Below, piece by piece: positions 16,153 to 24,732 of a stretch of 64,000 bases of DNA (positions are counted from its first letter, which is position 1; each line of letters opens with the position of its first letter). Source of the stretch: Nitrospinaceae bacterium (GTDB taxonomy: Bacteria; Nitrospinota; Nitrospinia; Nitrospinales; JACRGP01); contig JAJDBB010000122.1 in NCBI GenBank assembly GCA_029261555.1, forward strand, positions 1-64,000, in the 5' to 3' direction. The notes under the pieces were generated by a model. The model ran no database searches. It saw only the letters and a program-made list of their open reading frames with translations, and was not told the DNA's origin. The position numbers were made by a program, and so were the translations under genes.

Positions 16153-17487
16153 CTAGGATTTCTTTTTGACGTACATGACGATTTCGGTGGGGCGGGGTCC
16201 GATGCTGGTGGTGTTGTAAACGTGCAGGGTCTCGTCGGGGATGATATACGCGGGATCCACCTGCAACGAAAACAACTGAACGCCGCGGGCAGGAACCAGA
16301 TCGTCCACGCGTTCCAAATGTTTGCGCTCCGGTCCCAGAATTCGTTTGTCGCGCATGCCCTGGATTTTGGAACTGGAACCGACCCAGCTTTTTTCGATCC
16401 ACTCGCACACGTCTTTTTCCGACATTCCCGGCTGGCCGCGCACGCCGAGGTAGACCGGCTTGTCCATGTAAGTCGAATCGAATTTCGCGCCGAACATTTC
16501 ATCTTCAAAATAAAACGGAATATTCATGTACGCTTCGTGGACGCCCTCTTCAATCATCCGGAAAATATATTGCTGGGCCTGCTGAAACGAGCCCAGAGGA
16601 TCGTTGTGGTCGTACGGTTGCAGAACCGGAGGCACCAGAGTCCCCAACGCCGCCAAGTTGCCCACCAGTTGGCACAGCCCCAGGTAAAGCTGAAAGGGGT
16701 GAGCCTTGCCGGTGTTTAAAATTGCCTCGAACATGGGCAGGGAAGCGACCATGGTCTGGATCAGCGTTTTGGTTTCCAGCATCAGCGGCATGCCGGAAGT
16801 CGAGGAAGGCGCCAGGACTTCGTAGGATAAAAACACCGCCTTCTCGCGCAAACGTTTGGCGATTTGCGAACACATCGCGCCCAGCGGCGATTGCAGGGAC
16901 ACGGACAACGTGGGCGGAATGAATTCGTCGGCGGAAAAAGATTCGTTGGCGTAAGACGCGCGGGCAAGCGGGAAGCTGACGAATTTTTGCGGCGGGGTTT
17001 CCGCCACAATCAGGGTCAGCCGGGGCTGGAGCCGGGGAATCTGGATTTCGTTTTCCCCCGTGTTTTCGTCGACGATCTCCCGTCCTTCCTGGGAATCGTA
17101 GCGCGCCAGATCGCCTTTGAAAGCGTTTTGCCCGTGTTTTTTGGCCGGCAGGGCGAGGTGAACCGTCGCCAGGGTCTGCTTCATCTCATCCATGAAGGGA
17201 GTCAGATCCGCTTGCAAAGGACCTTGCGAGTCGCCTTCGTTGCCGTAAACGACCAAGGTTCCATCGGGCATGATGGCTTCGAGTTCCACGATCTGCAAGG
17301 TTCCGGCGACCAACAGGCTCTGGTTGATCGTCAGGCGTCGCACGCCCCAGGAAAAGGGGGCCATGGAATTGATATGGTAGTGCAACAATTGATCCTGCCG
17401 CAGGACCATTTGCTGGAAGTGGTGCGGAGACAGCAACATGCCCTCGTGCCATTGAATGGCTTTCGGTATTTCATGGGGGTTATCCAT
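16153..17487 (-). CDS. tssK: Type VI secretion baseplate subunit TssK
   Basis: The 444-aa protein opens with the TssK signature IQWHEGMLLSPHHFQQ, then LHYHINSMAPFSWGVRRL. The rest matches the family in length and layout: an N-terminal shoulder domain, a helical middle (about 190-310) and a C-terminal domain binding the TssJLM membrane complex. TssK trimers link the sheath baseplate to the membrane complex. A good GAAGGAG site precedes the ATG. It follows tssJ in the usual order, but tssL, tssM, the sheath and the baseplate genes are absent here, so the rest must be encoded elsewhere or lost. Confidence 0.92.
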   Translation of the reverse strand: MDNPHEIPKAIQWHEGMLLSPHHFQQMVLRQDQLLHYHINSMAPFSWGVRRLTINQSLLVAGTLQIVELEAIMPDGTLVVYGNEGDSQGPLQADLTPFMDEMKQTLATVHLALPAKKHGQNAFKGDLARYDSQEGREIVDENTGENEIQIPRLQPRLTLIVAETPPQKFVSFPLARASYANESFSADEFIPPTLSVSLQSPLGAMCSQIAKRLREKAVFLSYEVLAPSSTSGMPLMLETKTLIQTMVASLPMFEAILNTGKAHPFQLYLGLCQLVGNLAALGTLVPPVLQPYDHNDPLGSFQQAQQYIFRMIEEGVHEAYMNIPFYFEDEMFGAKFDSTYMDKPVYLGVRGQPGMSEKDVCEWIEKSWVGSSSKIQGMRDKRILGPERKHLERVDDLVPARGVQLFSLQVDPAYIIPDETLHVYNTTSIGPRPTEIVMYVKKKS

Positions 17488-17545
17488 GAAAAATCTCCTT
17501 CGGTAGGTCGTTCAATTTCAATTTCTGGTAGAGGATATTGCCGTT

Positions 17546-18067
17546 TTATTTCGGCGCGACCACAAAACTGTCTTTCAGCAAAGTGATTTTAAAACTTTTG
17601 TTGGGACCGATCCTGGCGCGGTGGTCGCCCTTGGAAAAATAATTGGCGAACACCAGACTGCCCTTCGCTTCCGTCTTCACGGGCAACTTTTTGATTTCCA
17701 CTTCCTGACCGGGGATCCATTCCCAGCTCCAGCTGGCAAACGCTTCGTTACCGGGATAATCCCTTTTAAACTGGCCGCGTTTTTCGAACCATTCCCTGGC
17801 CGGCATTTTTAAAAGGGTATCCATCAATTCCTTATTGTAAACCAGCACGTAATCGACGGCCACCGGGTTATTGTTATTGGCGTCTTCAGCGATGCTGATT
17901 TCAAATTTTACTTTTTGGCCAAAAAGAGCCTGTGTGCGGGTTTTCAAACTACAGGCCGTAAGACTGGCGATAAGAAAAAGCGCAATTAGTCCGCCAAAAA
18001 AACAGCGGAAACGGGTACTCCCCGGCGCTGAAAAACTGGATTCCGGGTGGCGGCGGTTTGGCTCCAT
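17546..18067 (-). CDS. tssJ: Type VI secretion lipoprotein TssJ
   Basis: The 173-aa product has a lipoprotein signal (hydrophobic stretch to LTAC, lipidated Cys about residue 39). The beta-sandwich features of TssJ/VasD follow: KFEISIAEDANNNNPVAVDY, LVYNKELMDTLLKMPAREWF and a C-terminal NKSFKITLLKDSFVV. TssJ anchors the T6SS membrane complex to the outer membrane through TssM. tssK starts 58 nt downstream. The region upstream (18068-18367) separates it from the divergent chemosensory operon and contains no recognisable gene. Confidence 0.85.
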   Translation of the reverse strand: MEPNRRHPESSFSAPGSTRFRCFFGGLIALFLIASLTACSLKTRTQALFGQKVKFEISIAEDANNNNPVAVDYVLVYNKELMDTLLKMPAREWFEKRGQFKRDYPGNEAFASWSWEWIPGQEVEIKKLPVKTEAKGSLVFANYFSKGDHRARIGPNKSFKITLLKDSFVVAPK

Positions 18068-18367
18068 TATCGAGACGAAATCAAAACAGGGTTGGCGAAA
18101 AATTAAACTGCTGAACCGGTGGGTTATCTAAAAGGAACAATAACTAGTGTACAGATTAAGGATTATCAAAATTTACCGGTCATGTCAATAAAAACCTAAG
18201 AAAATCAAATGGTTTTGGGGGTTTCCCTCGCCGGGAGGTCAAATCCTTGCCAAACGCATTTTCGAAGCCGGGTTTGGCCGTAGGAAAACGGTCCTTTCTT
18301 TATCCAACCGTTGAGAAATCAGAATAAAACGTTTATACTCAATTCCTTTTAATCAACAGGTCGGGCT
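18068..18367. other. Divergent intergenic region between tssJ and cheW
   Basis: The two divergent operons share this 300-bp spacer, which should hold both promoters. It contains a weak hairpin-like CCCTCGCCGGGAGG (about 18226-18239) of the repeat-associated type and AT-rich DNA at 18140-18200 and 18320-18350. I see no confident promoter match. Confidence 0.4.
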
Positions 18368-18892
18368 GTGGCGGAAGGCATGGACAAAAATAAGAGCGAC
18401 AGAATTCTGGACGAGGCGAAAAAGCGCCAGGCCCAGGAAGAAACCGTTCAGGTTGAAGAAAAAAAAGTCAAACTGGTCGTCTTTACGCTGTTGGGAAATT
18501 ATTATGCCTTTTACGGCGAAGACGCGCGGGAGATTCTTCCCGTTCTCAAAGTTTATTTTGTGCCGGGTTCTCCGGATTATATTCTTGGCATCATCAACGT
18601 GCGCGGCGACATCCAGTCGGTGCTGGATCTTAAAAATTTCATGCAATTGCCCGCAAGCAAAACCCGGGACGAAAACCGCATCGTCATCGCCCAGAAAAAC
18701 GACTTAAAATCAGGCATTTTGGTGGACAGCGTGGAGGACGTCCTGGATGTCCCCGAAAGTTCCATTAAAAAGGCCATTTCGACTTTGGACGACAGCATTG
18801 GTTATTATGTGGTCGGTGAAACCACTTATAAGGAAAATAACGTAACCCTGCTGGACGTCGGTAAATTGTTTGAAAAAATCGCGGAGAATTAG
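18368..18892 (+). CDS. cheW: CheW-like coupling protein
   Basis: The 174-aa protein has a charged N-terminal extension (residues 1-32, Lys/Glu-rich) and a CheW domain: KLVVFTLLGNYYAFYGEDAR, LPVLKVYFVPGSPDYILGI, NVRGDIQSVLDLKNFM, GILVDSVEDVLDVPES. CheW couples receptors to CheA. GTG (18368) or ATG (18380) could be the start. It is the first gene of a seven-to-eight gene chemosensory operon. The presence of two different CheW-type genes is typical of non-flagellar (ACF-type) systems. Confidence 0.9.
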   Translation: MAEGMDKNKSDRILDEAKKRQAQEETVQVEEKKVKLVVFTLLGNYYAFYGEDAREILPVLKVYFVPGSPDYILGIINVRGDIQSVLDLKNFMQLPASKTRDENRIVIAQKNDLKSGILVDSVEDVLDVPESSIKKAISTLDDSIGYYVVGETTYKENNVTLLDVGKLFEKIAEN

Positions 18893-18983
18893 CGCTTCAT
18901 TCAAGAGCATCGGCTAATTGCGGTAAAACCCACGGCAATGCGTGGAAAAGCCGAAGCGTTTGATTTTCTTAGGTCGGCAACGT

Positions 18984-19415
18984 ATGGAAGAACTCAGGTT
19001 GTTGATTTTTAAAATCGGCGACGCGCGATTTGCGGCGGACATGGAGCAGATCGACGAAATGGTGGACGAGGGAGTCCCCAGGTCCAAGGGTTGGAACGTC
19101 GTGAAGTTTCACGACTGCGTTCCGTTGCGCGGGCCAGAGCCGAACTACGTTCATCCCCACGTCGCTTTGATTCGGGATGAGTCGGCCCGGCATGCCCTGC
19201 TCATCGATCAGCCGCAGAACATTTTCCATGTGGCCGTTTCCAGGGTTCGCCCGTTTCCGGCGCTTCTGGAAGCGAAAAAGAAAAACGCCGCCGTGTGGGG
19301 CGTCGTGTTTATCGAAGAAGAAATTGTTCTGCTCGTGGATCTGTACAAGTTAACTTTTGCCCCATCGGACGAAGGTGATTTGGAATCCGCGGAAGAAATA
19401 AATATAGAAGGGTGA
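18984..19415 (+). CDS. Short CheW-domain protein, second coupling protein
   Basis: The 143-aa product is a diverged CheW-like domain: LRLLIFKIGDARFAADMEQI at the start, ALLIDQPQNIFHVAVSRVRP in the middle and VVFIEEEIVLLVDLYKL near the end. The ATG at 18984 is preferred over an in-frame GTG at 18942, because the domain starts directly after it. The PNYVHPH insertion is unusual. It lies between cheW and the receptor gene and could couple CheA differently or act as an adaptor. Confidence 0.75.
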   Translation: MEELRLLIFKIGDARFAADMEQIDEMVDEGVPRSKGWNVVKFHDCVPLRGPEPNYVHPHVALIRDESARHALLIDQPQNIFHVAVSRVRPFPALLEAKKKNAAVWGVVFIEEEIVLLVDLYKLTFAPSDEGDLESAEEINIEG

Positions 19416-19521
19416 CCCGGGAGGTTCCGGGAACCGACCCATTTTAAGGGTTGATCGTACTTAAGTTTTTTTCCGGCGTTGAAATAAATTTTTCTAAATA
19501 GCGATTGGGGGAGCGTTCAAG

Positions 19522-21933
19522 ATGCAAAACCTTTCCATTAAACAAAAAACCTACGGACTTTTTGGGATCTTGATTTTGGCGACCACGATCGCAAGCGGAA
19601 TGATTTTCGCGTCCTTGAACAAGGCGGGCGAAGACGCGGACATCACCAACGCCCTCGGGCGCCAGCGCATGCTGAGCCAGGCCATGGGCAAAACCGCTCT
19701 CGGCAACGCCATGGCCAAAAGCCGGAAGAAAACCATTGAGCGCAACGTCTCCCAACTCGACCGCTACATGACTAATATGCGCGCCAATTACACCAAGTAC
19801 GTCATCGTTCCGATGAAAAAAGCAGGCATACAAATTAGCATGGAGCCGGAAACGCTCAAGCATCCCGGCGTTCCCTTTCCCGCCACCTACACCCGTATCG
19901 TCAATTCGGCCTTCGCCAAGAATCAGGATTTCCAGATCGACATTCTCAGCAAAGACCCGGTGAACGCCGATAAAACCCTGAAAACCGACTTGGATAAAGC
20001 CGCTTGGGAAGCCCTGGAAAAAGATCCCAAGCAAGTTGTCTCGCGAGTGTACGAAGAGGACGGAAAGTTATACATCGGGCTTTACACCGCCGACATAGCG
20101 ACCATCAAACCCTGCGCCTCCTGCCATGCGGCGATCAAGGGGAGAAAGTTCAGGATCGGAGAAATGCTGGGAATCCGCAGTTTCCGCTTGTTGTATTCCT
20201 CGGACGTGGGCATGGGAAAATCTGAACTCAACGCCAAACTGGACGAATACAACCGCCTGAAAAAAATATTCGAGCAAACCCTGAACGCCATGCAAAACGG
20301 CGGGGAATATCCCACGGATCTGATGGGCAGGAACATGAATATGGTTCCCGCCATCGACGCTCCGGAAGCGCAAAACAAAATCAAAGAGGTTCAGGCTAAA
20401 TTCAACTCGTTAAACGCCCAAGTCAAGAACCTGGAAATTGCCGAGGTCAATTCCCTTCCCTATCGCATGGCTCAGCAAAAAATCCTGAGTGGCTCCAACG
20501 AATTGAGGAGCGCGAGCAACGACCTGGTCAACCTCTACACCCAAATCGCCAACCGAAACCAGACCCGCATCCGCTGGGCGGTGATCGTTAACCTCGTTGT
20601 GGTGTTGATCATACTGTTTGGAATGGGAGTTTACCTCACCCGCGCCGTCGTCAATCCCATGATCAAACTGGCAGGCGTCATGGAGGGCGTGGCCCAGGGC
20701 AATTTCGTGCAGGACAAGCTCCCCGTCCATTCTTCGGACGAGGTGGGCAAGCTCGCCCAAACCTACAACACCATGCTCGACACCATGCGCGACGTCGTCA
20801 ATCAATCCGAGGACATCGCGGCCGGCAACCTGTCCAAACAATACGAAATGAAAGGCGACCTGGCGCATGCCTTTGAAAAAATGACCCAGGAATTGCGCGA
20901 CAAGCAGGCGGCGGACGAAAAATTCAAAGCCATGGCCGATGATCTGCAAAAGAAAGTCGACCATCTGCTTGTCGTGGTGAGCGCCGCAGCGAAGGGCGAC
21001 CTGACCCGCAAGATACCCGCCATGGGCAAAGACGCAATCGGACAAATGAGCGGCGGATTGCAGGTCTTTTTCAAGCGTCTGAGCGAAAGCATGGCCGCCA
21101 TAACCCAAACCGCCAACAACCTGGCCCGCTCGGCCAAGGAGATTTCCTCCGCCGTCAGCGACCAGGCCTCCGTGGCGCAACAGAACGCTTCCTCGGTGAC
21201 GGAGATTTCCTCCACCGTGGAAGAGCTGGCAGCGTCCTCGTCGCAAGTGGCAGAAAACGCCAACGCCGTCGCCGAAATCTCCTCCAACGCCCTGCGCGAA
21301 ACCGAGCGCGGCATGGAGGCCATGGAAAACCTGAAGTCCAAGATGGACCTTATTTCCGAAGACAACCAGGCCAGCATTAAGGAAATTGTCGACCTCGGCA
21401 AACGCTCCAACGAAATCGGCAAGGTCATGGAGATCATCAACAACATCGCAGACCAGACCAAACTGATCGCCTTCAACGCCGCCATCGAGGCCTCCAGCGC
21501 GGGCGAGGCGGGCAAACGCTTCGGCGTGGTCGCCGTCGAAATCCGCCGCCTGGCCGACAACGTTATGGAATCCACCGGCGACATTCAAATCAAGATCGAG
21601 GAAATCCAGCAAGCGATCAACCGCCTGGTCGTAGCGTCGGAAACGGGATCCAAGCGGATTCATGAAGGCGCCGAGCTTACGGGACAAACGATCGAGGAAC
21701 TCGAACGCCTGGTGGACGGCTCAAAATCCGCCGCCGATTCCGCCCAGCAGATTTCCCTGTCGACCGGTCAACAGAAAACCGCCACCGATCAGGTGTTGAC
21801 GGCGCTCAAGGAAATTGTCAACGGCAGTCGGCAGTCTTCCACCGCCATCCGACAAACGTCCAGCGTGACCAGCAAACTTTCGGAGATGTCCAACGATTTG
21901 AAAAACATGGTAAGCAAATTTAAAATTTCCTAA
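19522..21933 (+). CDS. Methyl-accepting receptor with PilJ-like and heme-type DUF3365 input
   Basis: In the 803-aa protein, TM1 is residues 8-31. The periplasmic part (about 32-350) begins with the PilJ-type motif LGRQRMLSQAMGKTAL and contains PCASCH (Cys198, Cys201, His202), a c-type heme motif inside a Tll0287/DUF3365-like domain (YIGLYTADI ... KGRKFRIGEM). TM2 is about 352-373, followed by two or three HAMP-like segments (374-540) and the signalling domain. The hairpin tip is IADQTKLIAFNAAIEASSAG. It should sense redox, NO/CO or another heme ligand and control the CheA encoded downstream. Confidence 0.88.
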   Translation: MQNLSIKQKTYGLFGILILATTIASGMIFASLNKAGEDADITNALGRQRMLSQAMGKTALGNAMAKSRKKTIERNVSQLDRYMTNMRANYTKYVIVPMKKAGIQISMEPETLKHPGVPFPATYTRIVNSAFAKNQDFQIDILSKDPVNADKTLKTDLDKAAWEALEKDPKQVVSRVYEEDGKLYIGLYTADIATIKPCASCHAAIKGRKFRIGEMLGIRSFRLLYSSDVGMGKSELNAKLDEYNRLKKIFEQTLNAMQNGGEYPTDLMGRNMNMVPAIDAPEAQNKIKEVQAKFNSLNAQVKNLEIAEVNSLPYRMAQQKILSGSNELRSASNDLVNLYTQIANRNQTRIRWAVIVNLVVVLIILFGMGVYLTRAVVNPMIKLAGVMEGVAQGNFVQDKLPVHSSDEVGKLAQTYNTMLDTMRDVVNQSEDIAAGNLSKQYEMKGDLAHAFEKMTQELRDKQAADEKFKAMADDLQKKVDHLLVVVSAAAKGDLTRKIPAMGKDAIGQMSGGLQVFFKRLSESMAAITQTANNLARSAKEISSAVSDQASVAQQNASSVTEISSTVEELAASSSQVAENANAVAEISSNALRETERGMEAMENLKSKMDLISEDNQASIKEIVDLGKRSNEIGKVMEIINNIADQTKLIAFNAAIEASSAGEAGKRFGVVAVEIRRLADNVMESTGDIQIKIEEIQQAINRLVVASETGSKRIHEGAELTGQTIEELERLVDGSKSAADSAQQISLSTGQQKTATDQVLTALKEIVNGSRQSSTAIRQTSSVTSKLSEMSNDLKNMVSKFKIS

Positions 21934-21935
21934 CC

Positions 21936-22103
21936 CCAGGCAGGCGCCTGGAGGCAACCGGGGTAGCCCCCGGAGGCAGTTAAAAAAATAGCAACCACTG
22001 ATGAACACAGAAATAAAGTTGGCAGCGGTCGGTTGTCAGTTTAAGGAAAATTATTCAATCGTAAACTATCGCCCCCACGGCGAGTGGCCAGGCGCTTGCT
22101 TGG
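21936..22103 (+). repeat. Compound repeat: two hairpins, right-arm module, two hairpins
   Basis: Two nt after the receptor stop lies CCAGGCAGGCGCCTGG (21936-21951), then AGGCAA and CCGGGGTAGCCCCCGG (21958-21973). The right-arm module 22021-22070 (GGCAGCGGTCGGTTGTCAGT ... TATTCAATCGTAAACTATCG) ends in CCACGGCGAGTGG (22075-22087) joined to CCAGGCGCTTGCTTGG. The cheB ribosome binding site follows directly. Confidence 0.7.
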
Positions 22104-22128
22104 CGGCTGGGTTATTAAGGAGCGTTTA

Positions 22129-23118
22129 ATGCCAATAAGAGTATTGATTGTCGACGACAGCATGCTGGTCCAGGAAGTATTGAAAGATATGTTGTCCACT
22201 GATCCCGAAATCGAAGTCGTCGGCGTCGCCGGCAACGGCAGGGAAGGCGTGGAGATGACCAACCAGCTCAATCCGGATTTCATCACCATGGACATCAACA
22301 TGCCCGTCATGAACGGACTGGACGCCATCCAGGAAATCATGGCGGATCACACCACGCCCATCCTGGTGGTTTCCAGCATCAACGACTCCAAAGTGGCGTT
22401 CGACGCTTGTGCGCGCGGCGCCATGGACGTCTTTCCCAAGTCAGAGGTCGACCCGGACAAGGCGTCCAAACTAATCGACAAAATCAAAAGCCTGGCCGGC
22501 ACCCAAGTTATCGGCCACACACGGCAGGAACCGCCGCCAGAACCCAAAGCGCCCGAACCCACAATCGGCAAAGTGATCGCCATCGCCTGTTCCACCGGCG
22601 GACCCAAAGCGCTTTCACAAATATTGCCCGAGTTGCCGTCCAGCTTCAAGTATCCCATTTTGATCGCCCAGCATATCGAGGACGGGTTCCTGAGCGGGCT
22701 GGTGCAATGGCTGAATCAGGTGTCGCCCCTGAACGTTCAGGAAGGCTTGGAAGGGACGGATGTTTCCGCCGGGGGGATTTACGTCTCACCTTCGGATAGG
22801 CATATGCAGATCGACCCGCAGGGCAAAATCTGTTTTATCGACCGAAAACCCGCCGATCCTTATAAACCTTCCTGCGATATTCTGTTGAGTTCGGCAGGCA
22901 AATCCTTCGCTAAAAACAGCGTGGGGGTGATCCTTTCCGGAATGGCCCAGGACGGGGTCAAAGGTTTGCAGGCGATTAAAAACAGCGGCGGCGTCACCGT
23001 CGCCCAGGACGAAAAATCCAGCGTGGTTTTTGGCATGAACAACATGGCCATCAAGACCGGTTGCGTCGATAAAATATTGCCGCTCCGGGAAATCGGCAGG
23101 TTTCTGGCCGACCTTTAA
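22129..23118 (+). CDS. cheB: Chemotaxis response regulator protein-glutamate methylesterase CheB
   Basis: The 329-aa protein has an N-terminal receiver domain (VLIVDDSMLVQ, phospho-acceptor Asp55 in TMDINMP) and a C-terminal methylesterase domain. The triad residues sit in IACSTGGPKAL (Ser), LIAQHIEDGF (His) and VILSGMAQDGVKG (Asp). CheB removes receptor methyl groups and deamidates glutamines. AAGGAG at 22117-22122 fixes the ATG at 22129; the open frame upstream is repeat DNA. cheR starts 15 nt after its stop. Confidence 0.95.
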   Translation: MPIRVLIVDDSMLVQEVLKDMLSTDPEIEVVGVAGNGREGVEMTNQLNPDFITMDINMPVMNGLDAIQEIMADHTTPILVVSSINDSKVAFDACARGAMDVFPKSEVDPDKASKLIDKIKSLAGTQVIGHTRQEPPPEPKAPEPTIGKVIAIACSTGGPKALSQILPELPSSFKYPILIAQHIEDGFLSGLVQWLNQVSPLNVQEGLEGTDVSAGGIYVSPSDRHMQIDPQGKICFIDRKPADPYKPSCDILLSSAGKSFAKNSVGVILSGMAQDGVKGLQAIKNSGGVTVAQDEKSSVVFGMNNMAIKTGCVDKILPLREIGRFLADL

Positions 23119-23133
23119 ATTGAAGGTAAAGCG

Positions 23134-24723
23134 ATGACGTCCGTTACCAGCGACGCCACAATGGATTTAACGCCGTTCATCAACCAAATTCGGGACCGTT
23201 GCGGTTTGTCGTTCAAACAACAAACCGTCGATATCCTGCGCACCGCAGTCAAGGAAAGAATGCAGACCCTGGAGTTGCAAAATCCCGCCGGGTACTTTTC
23301 CATTCTCCAGTCCCGCGAAGACGAAATCCAGCGCCTCATCAACCTCGTCACCGTCAACGAAACCTATTTTCTGCGCGAACCAAAGCATTTTGAGATACTG
23401 ACGGATCATCTGATCCCCGCCCTGCTAAAAACAACCAAACCCGGCGGTAGAATAAGTATCCTCAGCGCCGGATGCTCCACCGGGGCGGAACCTTATTCCA
23501 TCCTCATTGCCCTGTTGGAAAAGTTCGGCGACAGCATTCTGGAAAAGGTAAACGTGATCGGCGTGGACCTGGACTCAGAGGCTCTGGAATCGGCCCGCGC
23601 CGCGCGTTTCGGCAAGCACGCCTTTCGCGGGATGGACCCGAGAATTCAGCAGGACTATTTTGTCCCGCTCGAAAATAATGTGCTCGAGGTGGTCGACCGG
23701 GTCAAAAGCCAGGTGGAGTTTTGTCTGGGAAACCTGGCCGAGACAACTTTGCCGGGAACCCTCGGTTGGTTCGATATTATTTTTTACCGCAACGTTTCCA
23801 TTTACTTCGACAAAAAAACCCAGAAGGAAATTTTTCACAACTTGGCGCGCATGCTGACAGGCAGCGGCAAGCTAATCATGAGCTCCGTGGAGATATCCTT
23901 CCACGACCTGGATTCCCTGCATTTGCAGGAAATCGAAGGGGTTTATATGTATGGAAAATCTCCCGGCCTGAAAATTCAAATCCCAAAACCGGCGCCTTCC
24001 GTCGACGGCAACGCAACCTTGAACCGGACGGTTCCCGTTTTCGCCAAGAGAACGCGCCCGTCGCGGCCCGCCGCAAAAAAATCCCGATCCGCCCACGAAG
24101 AACGTCCACCCCTTCGGCGAGGAGACGCGCGGCAAGACGGGGAGCGCTCAGTTCCCATTTTGGCGTCCAAACAAAAAAACAATATCGCGCAAGAACGTCC
24201 GCCCCTTGGGCGAGGAGCTACTTTTGAAGACGCGCTGGCGCTCACCCAGAACGACAAGCCGGAGGAGGCCTTGCGCGTTTTGAAAGCGCTTTTGGAATCA
24301 CAGCCCGACTGCGTTCCGGCTTATGGATTGCTGGCCGCCCTGTCGATCAACCTGAATCGTCTGGACGCCGCCGAGCAAGCCTGCCGGACTGGCCTGGCCC
24401 TGAACGAATCGGACCTGGAATGCCACCTGCTCTCCGGCCTCGTCGCCAAAGAGCGCGGACAGATCAAGGAGGCCCAAGACTGGTTCCGGCGCGCGGTTTT
24501 TTTGGAATCCTCCTGCTGGCTCGCGCATTACCAATTGGCCGAAACGGCGAGTTCCCGGGATCAATGCGAGACCGCCGCCAAACATTACAACGCGACCCTG
24601 AAACTTCTGGATCGCTACGGATTGCAGAACAACGGACTGGCTTTTTTCCCATTGGCGTTTTCCGCCGACCATTTGATTCATTTATGCCGGCACAACCTGG
24701 AACGATTGAAGACTCGACACTAA
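23134..24723 (+). CDS. cheR: CheR methyltransferase with C-terminal TPR domain
   Basis: Of 529 aa, residues about 10-280 are a CheR domain: NETYFLREPKHF, SAM loop ILSAGCSTGAEPYSI, GVDLDSEALESAR, FDIIFYRNVSIYF. A basic low-complexity linker (about 290-365) leads to a TPR domain (365-500, with GLLAALSINLNRLDAAEQAC and LAKERG-type repeats). The linker contains two near-copies of ERPPLxRG encoded by repeat-type hairpin DNA (around 24103-24123 and 24193-24213). CheR methylates receptor glutamates; TPR tails appear in non-flagellar systems, where they organise the array. Confidence 0.93.
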   Translation: MTSVTSDATMDLTPFINQIRDRCGLSFKQQTVDILRTAVKERMQTLELQNPAGYFSILQSREDEIQRLINLVTVNETYFLREPKHFEILTDHLIPALLKTTKPGGRISILSAGCSTGAEPYSILIALLEKFGDSILEKVNVIGVDLDSEALESARAARFGKHAFRGMDPRIQQDYFVPLENNVLEVVDRVKSQVEFCLGNLAETTLPGTLGWFDIIFYRNVSIYFDKKTQKEIFHNLARMLTGSGKLIMSSVEISFHDLDSLHLQEIEGVYMYGKSPGLKIQIPKPAPSVDGNATLNRTVPVFAKRTRPSRPAAKKSRSAHEERPPLRRGDARQDGERSVPILASKQKNNIAQERPPLGRGATFEDALALTQNDKPEEALRVLKALLESQPDCVPAYGLLAALSINLNRLDAAEQACRTGLALNESDLECHLLSGLVAKERGQIKEAQDWFRRAVFLESSCWLAHYQLAETASSRDQCETAAKHYNATLKLLDRYGLQNNGLAFFPLAFSADHLIHLCRHNLERLKTRH

Positions 24724-24732
24724 AAATTACTC

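Noticed and set aside
20410-21687. A 425-codon minus-strand frame inside the receptor gene
   Set aside because: Antisense to the HAMP and signalling domains; Gly/His/Phe-rich composition without any motif.
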